Assembly: GCA_008330645.1 (NCBI GenBank)
Contig: VLTN01000005.1
Coordinates: forward strand, 372,001-436,000
Direction: 5' to 3'
From: Cafeteria roenbergensis
Lineage: Eukaryota; Sar; Bigyra; Bicosoecida; Cafeteriaceae
DNA: 64,000 nt
The notes beneath the pieces were generated by a model, which had not been told where the DNA came from, ran no database searches, and saw only the letters and a program-made list of their open reading frames with translations. Positions 36,501 through 44,124 of the stretch are shown here, piece after piece; within the stretch, counting starts at the first letter, position 1; each line of letters begins with the position of its first letter. Both the position numbers and the translations under genes were made by a program.

Positions 36501-38971
36501 TCGCAGGCTGCCAGAAGCCTGGACCGATCGACAAGGCACGCCTCGGCCCACTTGCCCGCGCGCGGCAAGAACGGCCGGACGCCCGCCCACTGGCGCAGCC
36601 TGGACGCCTCCAGCACGGTGCTGCGCCGAATTCCTGTGCACCCAAAGACGCTCAAGGTGTGCAACCAGCGCCCAGCGGGAGACGCAGCGCTGGCGAGCGG
36701 CTGAATGCTCGAGTCGTCGACGTCGGGGCATCCAGCGATGTCAAGGTGCTCGAGCCCCCGAGCAACTCTCAGCAGCCTGGCCACTGCCGCAGACGTTGCT
36801 CCCGTGCCAGCAACGCTGGCCACCCTCAGGCACGGGGGCACGGCTTGCAGGATCGAGTCGCCGATTCCTTCGCAGCCCGTTGCTGCGATCACTTCGAGCT
36901 GGCCCAGGCAGCGAAATGCACGGAGGACGCTGGTTGCATCGTTGCCAAGGCAAGCGCACCCGGAGCAGTCGAGGGAGACGAGCGCCGGACACGCGCGTGC
37001 CAGTCGTTCAAGCGCGCCGCCCGTGATGGACTCGCACCCTCGAACGGAGAAGTGCTGTAGCCGCAGGCCACGTGCCGGAAGAATCGCAGCTAGCCCCCTG
37101 TCATCAAGCGATGTGAAGGCAAGGCTCAGCGAGGTGAGCGTTGGCACAAAGAGCGTCGCCGCCATGGCCCCAGCCGGCGTCAATCCGCACCCGGTCAAGT
37201 CCAGCAGCTCCAGCCGGGGTGGCGGGTGAGCCACGCTTGCGGACTCCGCCCCAGGTCTTCGAGGGGCAGCAGCTCCGCGCCTGGCCGCTGACCCCGCGGG
37301 TGGACCGAAGAGACTTGCCGGGTCTGCCGCGCCCGGGTCAAGGCCTGCTAGCGCAAGAACGGCGTCGTCGCCCAGACTGGCACAGCACGAGAAGGAGAGG
37401 GAAGCGAGTTTGCTGCAAACCCACAAATTCGCGATCCCGCTCGCGTAGTCTGCCGCCGTTCCGGACAGGTCCACTTGTGCAAGGTTGGGCGCCAGCCTTG
37501 ACAGCGGCTCCAGAAACCGGCCGTGCACCCCGGGGCAGGCATCCAGGAGCAAGGTCTCCAGAACGCAGTGCGACGCGGAGCTGACAAATCCCCACGGCTG
37601 CCTCCTGCCGAGAATGGCCGAAACCCCGTCGTCACCGAGGGTCTCGCATCGCGACGCGGTCAGCGTCCGCAGCCTGCCGGCAGACGAGTCCAGCATCAAG
37701 GCTGCGCGGCGGTCGTCCAGCCATGGCGACCCGGAAACATCGACTGCTGTGACACATGAGAGGCTACCGATTGCTGACGCAGTGTGGTCGCCGAGCTGCG
37801 GATTGTCCGCGACACAAACCTCGCGTAAGCGCGGCGCGAGACGCAGCGCCTCCCCCAAGCGGATGTCGTCGAGCTTCGCACACCCCCGCAGGTGAAGGCG
37901 CATCATTCGGGAAGGGGAGGCTCGAAGCGCGGCTGCCACCGTGTCCGAGCGCAAGGCCAAGCAGTCCGCGCATGCCAAGGACACAATGCTGGACGCAAAC
38001 CCCCGCCTGCACGACGCTCGCAGGGATGCGTCGTGCTCTGCAGCCCGGATCGTTCCTTGCAGCGACAGCACTTGAAGGCGCGGGAGGGCACCGTGAAAGG
38101 CTGCCCAGTCTTGCACATCGGCGCCGCCTGGGCTGCCCCCAAGCTGAAGCGCTGCGATTTGCAGCGAGGAGGCGTGTCGCAGTGCACCCAAAACTGCCCC
38201 AGGCCCGCCGAGAAGGCTCTCCGACACATGAGTGGCATCCAGCAATCCTGGCTCCACTGAGGGCAGTCTCGGCAACGCGGGCCGGCAAGCTGCTGGCCAA
38301 CAGGCCTGCAGTGAGAAGAGCTCCAGCGCTTGAAGCGGCGTACCACGACCCCTCCAGGGCTTGCTGCCTCGACCTAGCACTGTGGCATCGCCTGAAGCCG
38401 AGCCCCTCACCTCGTCAGGCGACCAGGCCGGAATGCGCAACCTGGGCACTCGAATCGGGGCGCTGCTCTCCTCTGCCCAGGCCTCCTCGAGCCCCCCACC
38501 AGCGGAGCCAGGGGACAGGGCCGCTTCCGGATGGCTTCTGTGATGCGGCCTTGCCAGGGCGGCGCGAGCTCCGCGGCGTGGCGCCAAGTCCCCGCCGCGG
38601 CGACGCGCTCGCAGCGAGCCCCCCGGCACCCGTCCCTGGCTTGAGTGTTGCCGCTGCAGCCCGGTTGCTGCCCGAAGGCTGACACTCCTTGCCCGGTGCC
38701 CGTCAGTGGCTGCCGCCCCGGTACCACAGGGCTCAGTTTCGCGGGGCAGCATCGGAGCCACGCGCGGCAACTGCGCTGCCGGCTCACGGCTGCGGCTTGC
38801 GCGGTGGTGTCGGTCTCCTCGCAATGCCGTCACGTCTCCGAGCAAGCTGTCCAGCTGCGCCCGGGCTGCATGCATTCCAGAGGTTCGCGGCGCTGCAGCT
38901 CGGCGCAGCCGCTCCGCGGCCTCTCGAGACTGGCCGGAAAGCTCCGCAAGGTCGTCCAGCGCCCCCTCCAT
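27539..38971 (-). CDS. Giant intronless LRR / IQ-SFI1-like / MORN / dynein-stalk-like protein
   Basis: 3,810 residues in one frame from ATG 38971 (MEGALDDLAELSGQS). Domains in order: cysteine-containing leucine-rich repeats at about 350-790 (LHLRGCAKLDDIRLGEALR; SLDCSGCACLGNDATSVLR); Trp-rich helical repeats resembling SFI1 and IQ motifs at about 1010-1660 (AACSIQAAWRDRSARVE; AATRIQAAWKGFAERQLRR), likely binding centrin or calmodulin; MORN repeats at about 2490-2510 and 2720-3050 (YQGYVWQGKKHGWGVRIL; AGHFANGLWHGRGVLR). A coiled coil enclosing a dynein heavy chain stalk-tip-like segment follows at about 3340-3690 (ELDWADVRAERPPF; YPDFRPDDRRIVAISPALS; LVRFIRAMTAHAR). Last is a WW-like motif near 3750 (FSYNVISGQWRWGES). 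No AAA motor is present. The architecture suggests a flagellar or basal-body scaffold. I know no named family with this combination. Confidence 0.8.
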   Translation of the reverse strand: MEGALDDLAELSGQSREAAERLRRAAAPRTSGMHAARAQLDSLLGDVTALRGDRHHRASRSREPAAQLPRVAPMLPRETEPCGTGAAATDGHRARSVSLRAATGLQRQHSSQGRVPGGSLRARRRGGDLAPRRGARAALARPHHRSHPEAALSPGSAGGGLEEAWAEESSAPIRVPRLRIPAWSPDEVRGSASGDATVLGRGSKPWRGRGTPLQALELFSLQACWPAACRPALPRLPSVEPGLLDATHVSESLLGGPGAVLGALRHASSLQIAALQLGGSPGGADVQDWAAFHGALPRLQVLSLQGTIRAAEHDASLRASCRRGFASSIVSLACADCLALRSDTVAAALRASPSRMMRLHLRGCAKLDDIRLGEALRLAPRLREVCVADNPQLGDHTASAIGSLSCVTAVDVSGSPWLDDRRAALMLDSSAGRLRTLTASRCETLGDDGVSAILGRRQPWGFVSSASHCVLETLLLDACPGVHGRFLEPLSRLAPNLAQVDLSGTAADYASGIANLWVCSKLASLSFSCCASLGDDAVLALAGLDPGAADPASLFGPPAGSAARRGAAAPRRPGAESASVAHPPPRLELLDLTGCGLTPAGAMAATLFVPTLTSLSLAFTSLDDRGLAAILPARGLRLQHFSVRGCESITGGALERLARACPALVSLDCSGCACLGNDATSVLRAFRCLGQLEVIAATGCEGIGDSILQAVPPCLRVASVAGTGATSAAVARLLRVARGLEHLDIAGCPDVDDSSIQPLASAASPAGRWLHTLSVFGCTGIRRSTVLEASRLRQWAGVRPFLPRAGKWAEACLVDRSRLLAACEPLLAPHSALAKALPHLRRQNCGGFAPACAVSGPGVLPAVVARAGRAPRLVRPPPLQLAGRVWEWSLRQLVPPFGVASQEEAREASLSAAAPASGDPADASDVGAVRASYEWGICSHVPLQHADNLGKVLGIPVPSRTAASHAFQAGGRRGPSHSAVVSLGLPSTFWGFTWTDEARTESWEIAVSLDRVRRRQAVRTICCAFRRHREIQRGRDAQRNAAKARIADWVLACPRLRSIRLRLADGKAAAERLQAEQREELALRSAVRKANDARALRHLAARRQRTALRAWTSVVEATRKRRRALQAVFLTAVPWSVLNARESQAGKLRAKQCEAADEFHCAAANRSSFGQWKRAVVWSKRERAQARTHFRATCFRNGVAGEALRAFAAATKLQRTCRDVESRLLPLAKRRRAWARWAALRRCSKQRQAAEQASARRIARRWLRALRSRAALAREREHAADGLRRRQHLLRLSKAFHRFRDHRVEAAAAIAANRRAERFSIQRRRRAALRAWKESLMATRRGTLQLVSHWRRSRIRCAWDAWKAASQYLSASGNADWGVFRRRDQAACSIQAAWRDRSARVETARQQAARATVALCLQRAWRQCRSRREAARAATQAVLRDFWAAERNRVGLEAEDADSARFERYRRAAGRIARGWTQSRRRTQGRERIKAMRALSAMQLAAEGAEMSRQRLILHQATQARKARMPFAATRIQAAWKGFAERQLRRTLIQLRRHFELATRVQRLVRARLARNRMQAAMRARCEAAKRLRERRAVGSWCRSVCCAKTRRQQSRVRLALVWAIGLEVLDVVVRWGQLAAEVVHDAMLALELATRTLRFAGGSIGQGADLASHWRRHEFQSKWMTLPHFVPTHGVRVVQPRNALRGTTASVVHADAFAFDDGRVAVRSDQGGRVKLLPRTCPPDDALFGNEHWTVPLNPDPFHGFHCLAEANPAPCSAAYAVSNGQGFSGCILIPQGLADEALGSVRKAQQDYLLASGSVARSLSTETRLAEQLERLGAPGLERRSLSDCEGVPMDDPAGAGSGAQTLWIPISGDPRERTPLEIALGSSLDCASPTMESLLRSLASWREREARVFASMRLQRCARQWLARQELVRRRKRRYGGTGHSLDGATGLPAGVKASEVFAMGLEGQRQGMLASLDRTVPPDTERAAEVTARLAPPMAISCLRQMGCNRCARSKLQAWAVERVGERVACELAWLLEQRQAWAVRVAKQARAAAVGRASLGERLVLGQRIPPVDAAQGFARAPNRRLDAIRNADFAAVLRAKATGDMPDMRPTGVDDPLGGPQRAGLGLRQVFGSAPELLIEHPLAAAGLEPAVNPNEDFLVDQLHDHEPSAAWKGADRSGDQNRFAQSKRRGLRVRPWERVASTIQPGLLAALEQAGRLCEPSGHALARLLLHLEGAAAVHSLHGPAQADVHRCQELLMDPPQARAREAGVRSAGVQASAQDSAKAQGGAKAAASQLRASHGGHPSGVSRRVSSSFPPGLGALIGTGQLVLPLNGSTEAQLAQPPLLVFALWRRRSILAVCCWRLVDSIMGRACAWLGLSSPGSFQLPGRLASRASSSAPRSCFDSGGAEGGAGETRGSLRAHNRPQRSAAELVSAEQMGRTPCATRCIGGPWVKRSAVERRVWVAPFEFRCLDSSFHTSMNGWALYHGEWLDTGCAPGAPHGIGFATFLRGHPKFDPKICRTGPQSFDRLVAMQRALLGGEAAATCSLAPLGEAARAQTERDAVVVELLRSQTERLWAEALRDRRRAIKEAEEQARSLHRIWVGSHDRASPRQGDAGRELAPARVPSWLAQKEADRSQELKELIFAAKQQALKAATASRLATEASAAGLPATFASVAEQDQLPCAIAVVHRMRLAQASGEGDPLARGGTKKQSRIQHLQGSFCNGRPVGRCWIRFEDGSQYRGPFLPTQPARCSRPSALPGVGAMSEFRSASPPRQARTLASLNPYVSSLGRKVEAGSVTSDLPTRSSRARVPGSPKDLQHWGIWTTPEGSTIQGPAVDNFFDPATVSGFVLQTLSTGEMYQGYVWQGKKHGWGVRILPSGEQHAGTWEGGLASGPGEVTFPDGSQLRGAFKSGTHSGFVLRRAADAGVEYAGFCDDGKPNGFGVQRACQSPAASAEQAQTAGAPGRRAPGYMGTWKAGRKHGLGIELLSEGSVFAGHFANGLWHGRGVLRQSDGRIFSGSYVRGKAHGAAVIYSPIPQSESSESVGSTPRDRGKPMAAPLSRRRASSCPCQRSRRAGGTAASAVAAERQAAFGTGLAGIGSLDLPPPRRTRSVSDRSPRAAPPRLPSTRGVAVLRDMDLEAFNSVLDSVVRAMLGGLVRDAQADVARRATEFVAGRPATSAAVHARKSDSELCTHVRFVHGRREGRPRELVSTHATAAFIRRYPVRKSAVKPTPEGAVFWKELRDLLQEAALTKRGLEDLLGVPAGGLSGLDTSAGVARQAPGRDASPAPQAAASAGESGIDAVTTKVRMPPHPESGATPWQGLESAMVAAALPMLPPGVDGSNDDVRKICRALVACNGAIAGTVGLRKTREMLQAVLLRQTRLASAAIAMRKKVSAARERVRDCTASIERAKETERSSRLRESAARKDLEAFWRSSEGRSRGEYLAAVADLGALHELDWADVRAERPPFTGNKRMLGAVRRGLSLICSIPDDWDAVVLFLSSRQACEAAGTLGPAGRLLPAEFPVRLLAELQANTISPFQLAADSELLGALDDLLKGYPDFRPDDRRIVAISPALSALVRFIRAMTAHARQAAPALPLHRQAQAAKAMMQASREAVASAEREIELRASAQAAASEQLSHAAQAEEQLRHELAWTVQLCREARDIVKVWHGGEGLLVLEADLPRVPPEVLEPVVAHGEAGKLESFVPKLSSQQREAIRAYASQSAHRAALTIEQRAWHSFFDESRSREFSYNVISGQWRWGESRKPKEDGQDQPRAAAAPVSAADWLPPARADLSRPGRLHIANSLG

Positions 38972-39249
38972 CCCTCGCGAGCAGGGGCTGTGCGCCGCAG
39001 AGGCGCTACACAGCTGTGGTGGAGCGACCCACGCCCCGAACTTGCCCCCCCCAAGCACCCAAATGACCAGGTTGCCGCCCCGTTGTCGCGGTGCGTCCCG
39101 GTTTTGCCGACGGGCTCTGCTTGCCAAAGACGAAGCAGTCGCGCGATGCAGCCGCTGCTGCTGCGGCTGAACGCTGCACCGGCGAAGAGCAGGCGCGTCG
39201 TACACCCGCCCGCCACTGCCAGCCGCAAAGGCCCGCACCGAGGACGGCA
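38972..39249. promoter_or_regulatory. Shared promoter of the giant gene and the RAP-domain gene
   Basis: 278 bp separate the two divergent ATGs. Both frames stay open through it by composition only, which makes the true starts hard to fix; I use the ATGs. Confidence 0.45.
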
Positions 39250-42200
39250 ATGCGGTCCGTAGCTCGCATTGCGAAAGGGGGCGCAGGCGCCGCACGCAGC
39301 TCGGCACTGGCGCCGCGCAGTCGGCTGCCTTCGCAACGCTTGGCCGGCGCAGCGGTCGCTCCAACCGAGCGCCGCACGCGTGGCCGTGCGCAGCTCAGCG
39401 GTGCCGCAGGCACGGTAGGCCGGCAGTCCACGCCGGTGAGCACGGCGCAGGGCAAACGTCAATTGCGCGGCCAAGTGCCTGCCCGCGCATCCCGCGGTGC
39501 TTCTGGCCGTGCCGGCCCAGCGGCAGTCCTTTCTGGAATCGGCGAGCAGGTTGCGAACGGGACGGCGGAGCGCTGGGGGCGCGAAGAGAGGGAGAGCAAT
39601 GCAGCGGAGCTGTTCGAGGCCTTGGCCGCCAGCGCCCGCTCGCCCGCTCGGGAGGGGAGTCTTCCGCCCGAGTCCCTCGAGGCCGCCGTCAGCTGGGCGC
39701 AGGCTGTGGTTGCGGCCCACGTTGGCGCCGCATCGCCTGCGTCCGGGTCCAGCACCGCTCGAACCTCGTTGGGCGCCCTCTCCGCGCTCGCGGGCGGGAA
39801 GCCTGCCTCGCTTGACGTGGCTCGCCCTCCCCGCCTGCTGGTGGCAGCGCTGCAGGCAGCGTCTGCAGTGGCGGCCGCTTCGCCAACAGGCTCTCAGCGC
39901 GCGGGAGATGCGAGCGGCGACGCAGATGGCCGCCGGCGCGGTGGCGCGCCGCCCCGAGCCGACGCAGCTCGCATCCCGCCTGGCTGTCTCCGGGCAGTTG
40001 CTTTGGCTGGAGAGCTCGCTGACAGCGCGCTGGCCGACGGGGTTGCGGCACGTCTCGCCGCGGGCAGCGCCGCAGGGGGCGGCGTGCCGGCATCTCACGC
40101 CGGTGAGGCCGCCATTCCCGCCGCTGAAGGTGTCTCCGAGGTTGGCGGCCGCTTCGCTGCGCACGGGAAGGACACTGGTCGGTACCCCGTGGCGGCAGGC
40201 CCATCGTGGCCCGGCTCGCTTGTGGCGGCACTGTCCGCCGTGCCCGCTCGAGGGCCCGGTTCCGCCCCGCTTGCGGTTGGGCCCAGGACAGCTGAGGCGC
40301 TGGCGCTTGCAGCTGCTGGCGCAGCCGCTTCCAGCGGCAGCTGGACGTCAGCAGCGGCAGCCCTGGCCTGCGATGCTGCGGCTTGTTTGGCAGAGGCGCC
40401 GCTTCTGCCCCCCGCTGCTGACCGGTGGACGCGTCTGGCCTCGTCTTGCGATCGACTGAGCCAAGCGCTCGCCGCAGCCGCAGTCCCGACGCCCTCCCGA
40501 CCAAGGCCCCCCGCAGCAGCAGAGGGCCAGGGCTGGGACCTGGCCTCAGCGCCTGTCGTGCCGAGCTCCGATTCCGCTGCTGCGGCCGCAGCCTCTCGAG
40601 GAAGGAGTGGTGGCGGCGCTGGTGGAGTCACCGCCGGCGGTTTGCCAGGGGGCCGCGCACTGGCAGCCGCTTCGATTCGGCAGCTGAGCCAGGCCGTGAC
40701 GGCGATTCGGTCGGCCGGGAGGGCGCTGGAGGCCGGGGGCCTGCCCGGAGCGTCGGCAGGCAGGCTCGCTGGCTCTGTGGTCACGGCCTGCCAGCGCGCG
40801 GCCGTCGCCTTGGAGGCGGTGGCCGCTGATCAGCCGCCCGTTGCGCCAGGCACGCCGCTCTCTCCCGAGGACGCGGAGCTTTGCCGCTGGGCAGCGGAGA
40901 CGGCCCAGGCAGCGGCAAGGGCGGCAGCAGCTGCGGAGCGGGCGGCGCGCGGCGCCGGTGGAGACTCAGCAGCAGCAGCAGCAGCAGTGACGGCCGCCTC
41001 TGCGGATGCCGCCATCGCCGCCGTGGCAAGGTCAGTCCTGACCGCCACGGCCGGCCGCGGCGCAGCCGCCTTGCCCCGACTCGCTGGCAGCGCGGAAGGG
41101 CGCGGCGCCGGGCAAGCCTCTCCCGCCCACCCGCCGCAAGCCAAGGCCGCCTGGGGCGCCGCCTCGCTGCTGGCGTCCACCGCGGGCGTGTCGGCGTGGA
41201 GCGGCGGCCTCAGCGCCGCCTCGACGCTTGCGCTCACGGACGCGCTCGAGGCAGTTGTAGGAACGGCCAGGGCCCCCGGGGAGTCGCCCGCAGAGTCGCT
41301 GGCCGGAGTCGCGGGGCCCAGCCGTCGTGCTGTCGCCGTGTATGCGTGCAAGGTCGCGTCCGCGCTGGCGGGGCCGCGCGCTGGCTGTGAGGTCGTCTCA
41401 GCTCGGGCAGCAGCGGCGGAGCCCACCCACGGGCGAGGCGGCGGCAGCGCCGCGGCGGACGCAAACGCGGCCAGGCTTCGCAGGGCATCGCTGCTCGCGG
41501 CCGAGGTGGCGCCGTTGCTCGAGCTGGCCGACAGCGGGCCGGAGACATGCCTGGATGCCACGAGAGGGCAGGAGGCCCTGGCCGCGCTTGCAGCCGCCGC
41601 CCCGCTCCTCTCAGCCCACGCTCTCAGGCTGCGCAGCAGCGGCAGCGGCAGCGGCAGCGGCAGCGGCAGCGGCAGCGGCGCGACGCCAGTGGCGCGTCGA
41701 GGCGGGCGCGGCGCGAGCGGCCGGGCGGAGGCGGCTGCTGCCTGGACATCGGCAGCCTCGGTGGTGGCCAGCGCTGAGCTGGCAGAGGCCCACGCCGCCG
41801 CTTGCCACCGCACGGCGCGCCTCATCGCCGCATCGCGCGCCTCTCGCACCAGCCTGCTTCGGGCAGCTGACCGCTGGCCGCAGGGCGCCAAGCCGGCCGC
41901 CGGCGCCGCTGCCGCTCAAGCCTCCCGCACCCCGCAGGCGGCGCTCGCGTCGGTCTGTGCGCCTGGCAGCGGCATCGTCGGGCCCGAGGTGCCAAGCACG
42001 GTGCTGCTTCACAGCTTGCAGCGCACCCAGTGGGGCGCCAAGCCGGCCGGGTCGCGCCCCCTCCTCCTTCCCGCCGACGTCCTCCCCTTGCCCCGGGCGG
42101 CCTTGCGCGGCTCGCCGCTGGAGCGCACCCCCGCGGCCAAGCTCTCGCAGCTTCTGGCCGACGCTGTGGCGGTGGGGGCCTCCTCCCCCCGCCTCTTCGC

Positions 42201-43752
42201 CGCCGCAGACGAGATGCTGGCCGAGGCCCTCCTCTCCCCCCGCGGCGGCGCCCGTGCCGCGGCCCTGCACGACCCCGACGGCCCCACCTGTAGCGCCCTT
42301 CGGGCCTTTGCCCGCTCCTCGTGCGTGGCCCCCGTGCGCACGCTGGACGCCCTGGGCGAGCTCCTCAGCCGCGACGGAGGCGCCGCCCTGGCCTCCGCCC
42401 ACGTCCTCACCCTCGGCCGCATCGTCGCGTACGCGAGCATGGCGAGCGGGGACCGCCCCGAGCGCCGCCGCCTCCTCCTGACCGCCTGCAACGAGATCGC
42501 CGCCCGTGCGGCGTCCTCGCCCACGCCCCTGGCGCCAGAGGAGGCCTCTGCACTCGCCGAGGCCGCGCGCGCCGCGCTCCGAACCGTCGCCTTCGCTTCG
42601 CTCCCTGGCACCGTCGGTGCGGCGGCGGGCTCGATGCTTGCTGCCCCGGGTGTTGAGCCGGCACCCCGCGGGCGCACCGCCCTGGCCCACGGGCTGCCCG
42701 CGGACCCCGGTAGCGTGGGGGCGCTGCTGGGCGCTGCGCTCCCGTCCCTCCTCGCCCCCGGCGACGCAGCGTACGCCTCCGCGTCGTACACGCTGCTGGC
42801 CACTCTGGCCCACGTCTCGGACTCGAGCGGAAGAGCAGACGCCTTCGCTGGCACCGTGCTGGACGTTGTGGGAGTGGCGCAGCTACAGGCGCTGCGGGCG
42901 GACGCCGCGCGGCTTGTGGCCAGCAGGCGGCAGGCGCTGGCGGGAGGGCATGCGAGCGGCACCGCAGCCCGCTCCCCGGGCTCCGCGGCCTCGGGGGGGT
43001 CCCCCAACGCGCAGCGGGGCGCGCCACCACAGCACAACAACAGCGCCGGGACAGTGGGCGAGGGCGAGGGCGAAGGCGAGGGCGAGGGCGGCGGCGGCGG
43101 TCTGGCCGTTTCGGGCCTGCACGCCTCGATCAGCGCCGTGCTCTCCCGCACGGCCGGCCTGCCCCCGCACGCCCTTGAGCATGCCGTCAGCGACCCGCCC
43201 GCCCTCATCGATGTGGCCTTCCCTGGCGCTGGCGTGGCGATGGAGGTTGACGGGCCGTGGCACTACGAGCCAGCGGCCGCGCCGTCCGCGGCGGACATGG
43301 CGCAGGCAGGATACGCGCAAGCCCTCCGCGCCGCGGAGCCGGCAGGCAACAAGGGCAGGGGCGGAGGGCGCTCCGCGGCTGCGCAGCAGGCATCCGCGGC
43401 GGTGGCCGGCCTCCCGCGGCCCGCAAAGGGCTCCCCCGACGCCGGCCGCGCCCACGTCCCGATGGTGCGCCGGGGTGCTGGCGGGTACTGGACGGCGGAC
43501 TGGCGCCTGGTCACGGCCAGGCACAACGAGCCGACGCGAGCGAGACACATGCTGCTCCGGCGCGGCGGCTGGTCGGTGGTGCCCGTGGACTACGGCGAGT
43601 GGCAGCGACGCATGCAGCCGGGCGGGCGGCAGGCGGAGGAGGGCTGCCAGTCGCTGCTGCGGGCGGCGCTTGCGTCGGGGGGCCTTGGCGGGGAGGGGAG
43701 CGAGGCGCCGTCCAGCACGCTCTGGGAGGGAACGCCTTTGGGGCGGCGCTAG
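39250..43752 (+). CDS. RAP-domain protein, probable organellar RNA-binding factor
   Basis: 1,500 residues, intronless, from ATG 39250. The first 45 residues (MRSVARIAKGGAGAARSSAL...) are Arg/Ser/Ala-rich with almost no acidic residue, fitting a mitochondrial (or plastid) targeting peptide. Most of the protein is Ala-rich helical sequence, plausibly degenerate helical repeats as in OPR/FASTK-type proteins, but I cannot count repeats reliably. The C-terminal RAP domain starts near residue 1319 with LIDVAFPGAGVAMEVDGPWH and resumes near 1425 with ARHMLLRRGGWSVVPVDYGEW. The middle is stretched by a low-complexity insert of about 75 residues. RAP proteins process, stabilise or help translate organellar RNAs. 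Gly-Ser repeats (41640-41675) and a Glu-Gly repeat (43065-43090) come from short DNA repeats. Confidence 0.8.
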   Translation: MRSVARIAKGGAGAARSSALAPRSRLPSQRLAGAAVAPTERRTRGRAQLSGAAGTVGRQSTPVSTAQGKRQLRGQVPARASRGASGRAGPAAVLSGIGEQVANGTAERWGREERESNAAELFEALAASARSPAREGSLPPESLEAAVSWAQAVVAAHVGAASPASGSSTARTSLGALSALAGGKPASLDVARPPRLLVAALQAASAVAAASPTGSQRAGDASGDADGRRRGGAPPRADAARIPPGCLRAVALAGELADSALADGVAARLAAGSAAGGGVPASHAGEAAIPAAEGVSEVGGRFAAHGKDTGRYPVAAGPSWPGSLVAALSAVPARGPGSAPLAVGPRTAEALALAAAGAAASSGSWTSAAAALACDAAACLAEAPLLPPAADRWTRLASSCDRLSQALAAAAVPTPSRPRPPAAAEGQGWDLASAPVVPSSDSAAAAAASRGRSGGGAGGVTAGGLPGGRALAAASIRQLSQAVTAIRSAGRALEAGGLPGASAGRLAGSVVTACQRAAVALEAVAADQPPVAPGTPLSPEDAELCRWAAETAQAAARAAAAAERAARGAGGDSAAAAAAVTAASADAAIAAVARSVLTATAGRGAAALPRLAGSAEGRGAGQASPAHPPQAKAAWGAASLLASTAGVSAWSGGLSAASTLALTDALEAVVGTARAPGESPAESLAGVAGPSRRAVAVYACKVASALAGPRAGCEVVSARAAAAEPTHGRGGGSAAADANAARLRRASLLAAEVAPLLELADSGPETCLDATRGQEALAALAAAAPLLSAHALRLRSSGSGSGSGSGSGSGATPVARRGGRGASGRAEAAAAWTSAASVVASAELAEAHAAACHRTARLIAASRASRTSLLRAADRWPQGAKPAAGAAAAQASRTPQAALASVCAPGSGIVGPEVPSTVLLHSLQRTQWGAKPAGSRPLLLPADVLPLPRAALRGSPLERTPAAKLSQLLADAVAVGASSPRLFAAADEMLAEALLSPRGGARAAALHDPDGPTCSALRAFARSSCVAPVRTLDALGELLSRDGGAALASAHVLTLGRIVAYASMASGDRPERRRLLLTACNEIAARAASSPTPLAPEEASALAEAARAALRTVAFASLPGTVGAAAGSMLAAPGVEPAPRGRTALAHGLPADPGSVGALLGAALPSLLAPGDAAYASASYTLLATLAHVSDSSGRADAFAGTVLDVVGVAQLQALRADAARLVASRRQALAGGHASGTAARSPGSAASGGSPNAQRGAPPQHNNSAGTVGEGEGEGEGEGGGGGLAVSGLHASISAVLSRTAGLPPHALEHAVSDPPALIDVAFPGAGVAMEVDGPWHYEPAAAPSAADMAQAGYAQALRAAEPAGNKGRGGGRSAAAQQASAAVAGLPRPAKGSPDAGRAHVPMVRRGAGGYWTADWRLVTARHNEPTRARHMLLRRGGWSVVPVDYGEWQRRMQPGGRQAEEGCQSLLRAALASGGLGGEGSEAPSSTLWEGTPLGRR

Positions 43753-44124
43753 GCGAGGCGCAGCGTGGGCGGAGCAGGAGGGGCGGCTCTTTGAGGCGCG
43801 GGGAGTCGCGTCTCCAGGTGCAGGGCCGGCCTGACGGCGCGGCGAGCTGGGTCGCATCGCAGTGCCGGGCGTTTCGAGTGTGTGCGTGTGTGTGGACGTG
43901 GCGCTCAGAGCGAGCAGGCGCGAGCACAAGGGCAGTCACATGCAATGGAAGCCATCGAGCCCAGTCTGCACGCAGATCGCACGGCTTCCACGCCGATTGC
44001 GGCGGGCATATTCAAAGCCTCAGACGGCGCAAGAATATCTCCGGGCTCAGCTGTCGCCGCCGCGCTCCAGCCCCCCCCCCCCCCGCCCCCCCCCGCGCGC
44101 GAGCTCCCGTGCAATGCGCTGGAG
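43753..44124. other. Intergenic region between convergent genes with TG run and poly-C tract
   Basis: 372 bp between the RAP gene stop (+) and the small secreted protein stop (-). It contains gtgtgtgcgtgtgtgtgg at 43877-43894, about 125 nt after the RAP stop, and a C-rich run at about 44069-44096. No gene is supported. Confidence 0.5.

Noticed and set aside
38972-39364. Upstream extension of the giant protein's frame
   Set aside because: The frame stays open but begins without an ATG and would cross into the divergent RAP gene; ATG 38971 is the sensible start.
44069-44096. Poly-C tract as a telomere or CRISPR-like repeat
   Set aside because: It is an unstructured homopolymer with interruptions, with no regular unit or spacer pattern.
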